Assembly: GCA_000310025.1 (NCBI GenBank)
Contig: FN649746.1
Span: forward strand, 34,400-98,399
DNA length: 64,000 nt
Reading direction: 5' to 3'
From: Ectocarpus siliculosus
Taxonomy: Eukaryota; Sar; Phaeophyceae; Ectocarpales; Ectocarpaceae
Positions 57,198-64,000 of this stretch are shown in pieces. Position 1 is the stretch's first letter; each line of letters begins with the position of its first letter. Both the position numbers and the translations under genes were made by a program. Below the pieces are notes generated by a model. The model had not been told where the DNA came from. It ran no database searches and was given only the letters and a program-made list of their open reading frames with translations.

Positions 57198-60100
57198 AAG
57201 AAATAGAAGTGTCTTCTATTGGTTCAACCGAGAGGCAAGCTTCGAGACTCACGGCTTCTCAAGGGCAGATGCAACAGACCCTGTGCAAACAAGGTTAAGG
57301 GCGATGATTGGCGGTGGCAAGGTTTGGCCGGGCGATTGAAGACAGGACAGGGACGGGGCACGGACGGCGGGACAAGCGAGACTCACCAAGTTGAAGGCAT
57401 CCCGTCAAGAGTTGTATTGGAAGGACCCTCGTCATGTGCTTACTTTCGAGAGCCGTTTCTTTTTTTTTTTCGTGTTTTTGGAAGCACGGGCGGTGCGGAG
57501 CGTGAAAGCTCTTCTTTCTGAACCACCCCTGCACAATCGTTCAAAACAAGGATGGCAAACGCGCGCGGGCTACACTCTACCGCATGTACGCGGCACGTTG
57601 GTTCACTGCGCTGTTCCCCATTGTTTCCTAGCGGTGAGGATGAATAATCTCACAGGTTTGGCGCGGGCATTTGCAGGCCGGGTGTTGGGTGTCGGTCGGT
57701 AGCGTACGGGTGCCGTTTCGTGTGCCGGCCAAGTGCTAGAACTGGTTTGCATTTACGATCACACCCGAGGTGAGCGGTCGCTAGATGGACACTTGGTTTT
57801 CCCCTCTTGCGTCGATCTCCGGTTCTTTTTTTTTCGAGTTCCTTTTTTTTCGCATCGGCTGGTTTCTGCGAATCGCTTTCATACGAGGGCGACAGGGCTG
57901 GTCATCTTATTGCGTGCCTGAAGTACGTGTAGTCGCTGGACCGAGATAACCAGCCGCGGCAACAATCGGGCACCTGGCCGATTAACGTCACAAGTGCAAC
58001 ATTGGTAGTGGTGGCGCGTGCTGACAGCAAACATAGGACGCAATCAGCGTTACATGTATTTATGTCTTTTGGTGCTCGTCTCTTTTTTGGGAGTAAGGCC
58101 AAAAGTACATTCAAGGTCTGACTCGCATGTTAGTTGCGGGTTTGTTGGAAACATGGACACGTCCAATCATGGTGTACCGAGCACCGGTCGAATCGCTGCA
58201 GCGGTAGCAGTATCCTTCAAGCCCAGGGGGGAGCGATACAGAACGTAGTCATAGCGTGTCTGAAAGTAGGTAAAATAGCCCCGATGATGGGTTCTCTGCC
58301 AAGCAAGGCCGCGTAGAAAGGGCAGACCGCACTGCGTAGAGCGCGGAACTAATAGACGGGGTACGCGAGGTTGAGCGGCGCGAGTCCAAGAGTCGAAATG
58401 GCCAGCAAGCTGGCGGTCATCAAGGTTCTCTCGTGTCAATTCCTGCCCACCAACCTTGTCTACCGAAGTTGACGCTAAGGAGAAGTCTTACGATGGCCGA
58501 GTTTGTGGTTCGAAGTAGGAGAATTTTGGGCAAGGGACACTGGTAGAAGATGTTATTTTGGGACTTGTTTAATGTGAAGACAGAGTCCTTGCGACATGTC
58601 TCCACGGGGTCATCCCCTGCCACGTTGATATTGTACGTAGATTGTGAGTCAAAAACTGGTACATACTTACACGCCGGAGACATCCGGGTCACTGAATGAG
58701 CATCCTCTGCGTTACCCGTGCGTCGGAAACAGGTGAAAGGGGTAGCGTTATTGCAAGAGATTGCCGGAAAGGATTGCCAAATTTGTACAGAGACAGTCAG
58801 GCAAGTGCGTGTTCCCAGACGACGGGCGGGGCGGGAAGCTTGTCCTTTCCCGCGGAGTCTCTCGCTTTCAAGGCAAGGGAACCGTTCATGAATAACGATC
58901 GACATCGAACGGCGTTCGAGCTACAAACCGAAGGTGGTATGCTACGCACGTTGCGCTCAAGGCTTGCAACTTTTGGTGCATCTCTGCGAGCATGCAGGCT
59001 GTCACGACACGGCGTGATCAGTAGCCAGTAGCTTTGTTTCTGTGAGGTATTCTTGAGTCTACGAGACCTCAACACTAGCTACTTGATCGTTGTGTGTCAT
59101 TGACACCACCACACACAACGATGCCATCTTGTCTTGGTGAAGTATCCGTGCGCGCTTGGTGGGTTCTTTAGTAGCATCTACGGGGGGTAAGGGGTGGACA
59201 CCAGAGCCGTCGTGTGACATGTAGAGGTATATACAGCAGAAGTAGGCCTGTCATCAAAAGCCCTCGTCACACCGACTGGGCATCGATTGGCCGTGGGCTT
59301 TTCTGACATCATCGGTGATGGGCGGCGATGGATTCAGAGTTTACTCCGTCGAGCACCCTTGTCGGTGTATGTTTTGAGCCTTCGGGGAATATTGGACGCT
59401 GGTGTTGTTGCAAAAGTCAAGCCTCTTCTTCAACACCACACTCACAAACATTGCGAAGAGCGTTTGTTTGCCCTCCACGACGCTAAAGCTCAATCAATCT
59501 ACGCGGTAACAACTAAATCAGAATGGAGACAGCAGTCGGCTACGAAAAAAGAACAAAACTGAAAAAATGTGCATCATCTACGCGTGCTTCTTGTAGCGTT
59601 CCCTTTTTGGTAGTAGATGGACGAAGCGCTGAGATTGGGGTCGCCAACAACAGTCGATCGATGCTATTTACTTCCGAATCATGTACTATTTACAATCGTC
59701 TCACACCCGGACAGCACAAATATTTTTCACGAAGAAGGTGAAGCACCCAGGGATGAACAAGTAGGCCCATAGGCAGTATAAAATACTTTAGCGGTCAGAC
59801 CGGATGGATCCAAACTTTTGGAACAACTTTTGAACCACGGATGGATGTATTTCGTCGAACGCCTGGGGCTTTTGTACGCTAATAAACAGGCTTCTGCCCC
59901 TTTCGCTCCGCGAACTGCTACATGCCACATTACAACAAATAGGGGGCACAGACTGATTCACCAAACAAAATGATTCTGTACCTAGTGCAGGTACTACCCA
60001 ACTGACTGGCAGTACATTCGCATACAGCAGAACGTGGTAGTGATCAGCCTTTTGATGAGAAAATTCTTTGAGACACCAGAAGACCAGGTGTTCTCGGCGC

Positions 60101-60516
60101 GGGGTGACATTGATGCACACACAATTAGACCGGGGTGATACCAGACGAGAACTCCTCTTCCTTCCTGGCCCGGCGCAGGACGTGACCAAACCAACTCATA
60201 ATATTGCAGTTACGATATTTGTACTTTAACAGTGGGCGGGTTCCGCGGTCAAGACGAATTGGGTCTCCCGCGGCGAAAAAAACTTTTTTCAAAAAAACGC
60301 TTTTGGTTCTAAGTCTAAAACGACGTTTCAGCGCATAGAAAAAAGAGAAATAAAAAAAAATCAGTTCGGATCATGCCGAACTTTTTTTTTCGGCGCATTC
60401 CCGATCTCGCCGCCTCCATTTCTCCTCGGCAATCGACTCCGCTTGGCCGATTTAGGGGGGGTAGAGCCACTCAGAAAGTTGGTCTGACCAAAAGTGGCCG
60501 CGGGAGGGGGCCATAT
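57198..60516. other. 3' flank of PFK; no supported gene
   Basis: Short open frames only, with no domain and no splice-bounded coding run. A poly-T tract at 57463-57472 could belong to the downstream flank. An inverted pair around 59070-59125 (ACTAGCTACTTGATCG... and CACACAACGATG) is short and of unknown meaning. Confidence 0.4.
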
Positions 60517-63500
60517 ATGAGTGGGGCTGGGGCTGGAGCTGGCATCCCAGCGGGCAACTGCATCCGCATCGTACCGCTGGGAGACAAGCAGTGGAAAGTA
60601 ACGCACCAATGGGTTCCACACGACCCAGCCTCAAGCTCACCACCAAGCTGATGGACCAGCGGAAGGATACCCGCGTTGTCGTACAGCTTGTGGCCTACCC
60701 CAAGGATGACGAGGATGCCTTATGCTCGAAAGCTAGGGAAAAGGCCGAGGAAATCTTGAAGACGAGAAGGGACAGATACGAAAAAACACTGCAGCCTAGC
60801 AGCGGCGTGCGAAGATGCGGCAACACCGGCAGGAGGGCAGACAGCGAGATGAGCTGTCCAGTGAGAGCGGCGTTGCCGCGGAAGACTCGTGCTGGCGTTA
60901 CAAGGCCGACTGCTCCCGATCGCCCCCCTGAGGAAGAGGTAAGAATCTGCTGCTGCTGGGTGCTGCTGGGTCTGTCTGCTGTCTTTCTCTCGCTATCCCC
61001 TCTTGAACCCCTCTCCTCTTCTGTTGTACTAGATGAAAAAACAACAACCTTGAGGGTACTGCTGTATGGGAAAACAAAACTGAAAGGTTGCCTGCATGTA
61101 CTGGTACCACCTTTGGTTGTAGACTGCTGTCTGCTCTCTTTACCGTAGATGCCTGCCGACTGCTGAAGGTAACAACGAGTGTTCGCTGTGATGCGAGACT
61201 TCTTCTCTACCTCCAGAGTTGTGGATTGCTCTCGCTCGATGCGTTGTATGCCACCACTGGCGCAACTTCCGATTGCTGTCTACGGCGAGTGTACATTTGG
61301 TATTCGCATCGAAGTAAAAAATTGAATCACAGGCTTTCATTCTTGATTTCTTCTGCTGCTACCCCAGCGCTGACGTTTCCAAATGCCCCCACTGCTGTAC
61401 GTTGCACTTGACCCACCCTGCCGCTCAAACCTTCCAGCCACCAGAGCAATTCGAGTGGAGTGACACCTCGCCAGCATTCGTGGCGGCCATGAGAGCGATG
61501 ACCACAACAGAGTTGTTGCGGTGTCTGGCAGAGCTCAAGGTGCCCGCCGCTGACAAGCTTCGAGAGCAGCTGGAGGAAGCGAGGGAGCTCCAATCGGCAT
61601 GTCGTAGAGCCTTAAAGGATGCCGCAATCCAAGGGCGAACCAAAGAGGGAAGGAGAACGTTCCAGACGTTGCTCACGGCTGTTGCGTACGATGGAGACGG
61701 GCCTTCGAAGGTGACAGCCAAGCGCAAGTCCGAGATCTTTGGCGTTCACCCAGAGCACCTCGTCGTCGCCCGACGGCGGGTGACAGCGCTGAGGCCTGAG
61801 CTCCCTCCACTTCAGGCAATCGACGAGAAGGCGTACTACTTCCACTCCCGGACCAAGAGGAGCGACGCAACCCCTCCAGAAATGCTGGAGCTCATGGGAA
61901 CATTCTGGCACACCGACGAGGTATCTCGTGCATCGGGGAACTCCAAGGACATCTGGCGGGAATCCAAGTCGCCCAGTGCGAAAGGACACCCTCGTCGGCA
62001 GCTCATCGTGGAGGGACAGGGTGAGGCAGTCTACGAAAAGTTCTTGGTGTGGCCAGGTTGGATCAACTTCAAGAGGGTCTGGAAGGAGGAGAACGGCGAG
62101 GTCCTGGCGGACCCCGGCCGCACTCTGTTCCTCTCGACGCGGTGCAGGTGCTTGACTTCCCCGAAGACAGACCAGTGCGCGTGCAAGATCCACACGCAGC
62201 AAACTTATTACCTGGCTGCGCTTCGTGAGGTTGACGTGCAGGGGCGTGACGCGTGCAACTGTCGGTGGTGCAGCGTGGAGAATGGAGGCTCCGAGTGGAA
62301 GAAGATGTGGTCGAACCTTGGGTCTTTCTCGGAAGCCATCGCGTGCCCAAAGGTTGACCTGCGAGCTGGGGACCCCGACGCCACGGGTGAGTTCATGGGG
62401 CGGAAGCCGGAATGCGGTTCTTCGGACTGTGAGGTCTGTGGGTTCGGGCGGGAGGGGGGCATTCCCACGTGCAAGGCACTGGAGGAGTCTCAGCAGCTGG
62501 TGGAGTGGACGCGCTACGAAGATCTAGACAGGGAGGGGAAGAAACCGCTGCCGAACCAACTAGTGACCAAGGAGGGCAAGCTCTGCGATCTTTGGAGGGA
62601 TTTCAAGCAGCACAGCAAGGTGTACATGGATCACCACACGAAGGCCATGTGGGGGAGGAACTGCCACAGGGAGGACATGTACACGTTCCCAAACGGCGAC
62701 CTGGTTATTGAGGTGGACTTCATCGAGAAGTTCGAACATGTCCCTCCATCCGTTCTGACGTGTGCGAGACACGAATCGACCACCCTCATGGTCGCAGTGG
62801 TACACTTCAGCCCGCAAGTGTTGGAAGGCGGCGGGCAGGGTGCACCTCACCGAGACATGGATCTTTGCTTCCGAAGACCCTCGCCACGACTTTCGACTTC
62901 CACCTCCATGGGATGCGTCAAATCGCCGATCACTACCTTGACGGAGACGGAAGCGCAGCAACTGCGGCCGCTCGAGAGGAGAAGCGGACGCCCCGCATGC
63001 ACATTTTCACGGACGGCTGCGCCAAGCAATACAAGGGCAAGCGGAACTTTCGGTTTCTGTCAAACAGCGTGCGGCAGCTCGGCTACATCGTCGAGCACCA
63101 TTTCGCGGTTACGTCTCACTTCAAAGGCAGCCACGACGGCATCGGCGCCATAGCCAAGGGTGCCATGAAGAGAGAGATGCTCAGGCCAGGGGGTAAGCTC
63201 ATCACCGGCGCGGCCGGCGTGGTGAACTTCTTGGCCGAGTACTTCAAGAGCATCGGAGACAGGACGCTAGCTGACTTCTTCGCCTCGTGGACGCCGTATC
63301 GCATTCGACGTGTGTATGTGAAGCTCGTCGGACCAACGGAGATCTATCGGCCGGAGCCGGTCCTGAAGGGGATTAAAGGTACGCGGGACACTTACGTCTT
63401 CATCGGGGCGAACACGGCGAGAGACGCTTCCACTACCACCGGGCTCAGCGGAAACTCACGCATTCCAGACGTCATGAAGAAGGATTGGGAGTTGGCGAGG

Positions 63501-64000
63501 GGAACGGAGACGGGGAAGGTGGCGGGAACGGAAATGGTTGTGCTCACGGCGAGGAAGGTTGGGGAGGAGGAAGAGGGCAGCGTGCCCGAAGAGGGAGGGG
63601 CGGGGGGTGCAGGGGGCGGGGCGGGCGGCACCAGGAAGGGTAAGAGGAAGCGTTCAGGGAGGCAAGGCGCCCTCCGTGGCGAGCAAGAAGAGGAGGGGCG
63701 GGCGGCAGAGGCGGGGGGCGGTTCTGACGGCATCAGGAGGAGCAAGAGGACGACCGCAGTGAGTGTGAGGCATATCGCCCTCCTTGGCGGGAACTTGAAG
63801 GGCGGGGGGCGGGGGGGCTAGAGCGAGCAGCGAGGAAGAGTCGTCGGAGGAGTCCGAAGAGGAAGAAAGTTCCGAGAATGAGGAGGACGACGAGGACGAC
63901 AAGGACGACGAGCACGACGAGGGGGAGGGGGAGGGGGAGGGGGAGGGGGAGGAAGAGGAGGGCGGGGAGGAGGGGGGGGAGGAAGGTCCGACTCTGGCGA
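60517..64000 (+). pseudogene. transposon-derived gene, frameshifted, running off the window
   Basis: A 583-codon frame from 61402 has Cys-rich clusters (CRC, CACKIH, CNCRWC, CEVCGFG) and VIEVDFIEKFEHVPP. It is cut by two single-base shifts near 62835 and 62895. The second frame then gives FHLHGMRQIADHYLDG, FTDGCAKQYKGKRNF and SHFKGSHDGIGAIAK to 63821. An acidic Ser/Glu tail continues in another frame after a G-run slip near 63815 to the window end. The pattern of spaced Asp residues (VDF, FTDG, HDG) resembles DDE-type transposase proteins, but I cannot name the superfamily. A candidate first exon (60517-60938, coiled-coil-like AREKAEEILKTRRDRYEKTL, donor GTAAGA) is also frameshifted. Confidence 0.6.

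Overview
The window looks like nuclear DNA of a photosynthetic stramenopile, most likely a brown alga such as Ectocarpus. The evidence is intron-rich genes with short exons, an ASAF plastid-targeting motif, a plant-type phosphofructokinase, a phytochrome fused to a hybrid histidine kinase, a ferredoxin-dependent bilin reductase, and a dense load of decayed transposons and repeats. The species itself cannot be proven from the sequence.

Layout. 0-7 kb: a tRNA-derived SINE copy, then a decayed DIRS-like tyrosine-recombinase retrotransposon on the minus strand. 10.7-17.7 kb: a plus-strand multi-exon gene combining a PHD-like zinc finger, an IQ motif and a C-terminal PH domain. 23-26 kb: an intronless minus-strand phytochrome (986 residues, PAS-GAF-PHY-HisKA-HATPase-REC), with a decayed duplicate of its 5' end just upstream. 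26.7-27.9 kb: a TIR-bounded element with internal tandem repeats. 30-35.5 kb: a minus-strand six-exon bilin reductase of the PebA/PebB/HY2 family, entering the plastid with an ASAF motif. 37.5-57.2 kb: a plus-strand phosphofructokinase gene of about 18 exons whose first exons appear to encode a plastid presequence and a CP12-like AWD module. Its introns are swollen by SINEs, minisatellites and two foldback elements. 60.5-64 kb: a frameshifted transposon-derived gene running off the end.

The most interesting biology is the pairing of a phytochrome photoreceptor with a bilin reductase, the kind of enzyme that makes phytochrome chromophores, in the same orientation and about 4 kb apart. Next to them, head to head with the reductase, lies a phosphofructokinase that seems to be plastid-directed and to carry a CP12-like regulatory module. 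Gene models were assembled by hand from reading frame, splice-site and phase agreement; none has transcript support here.
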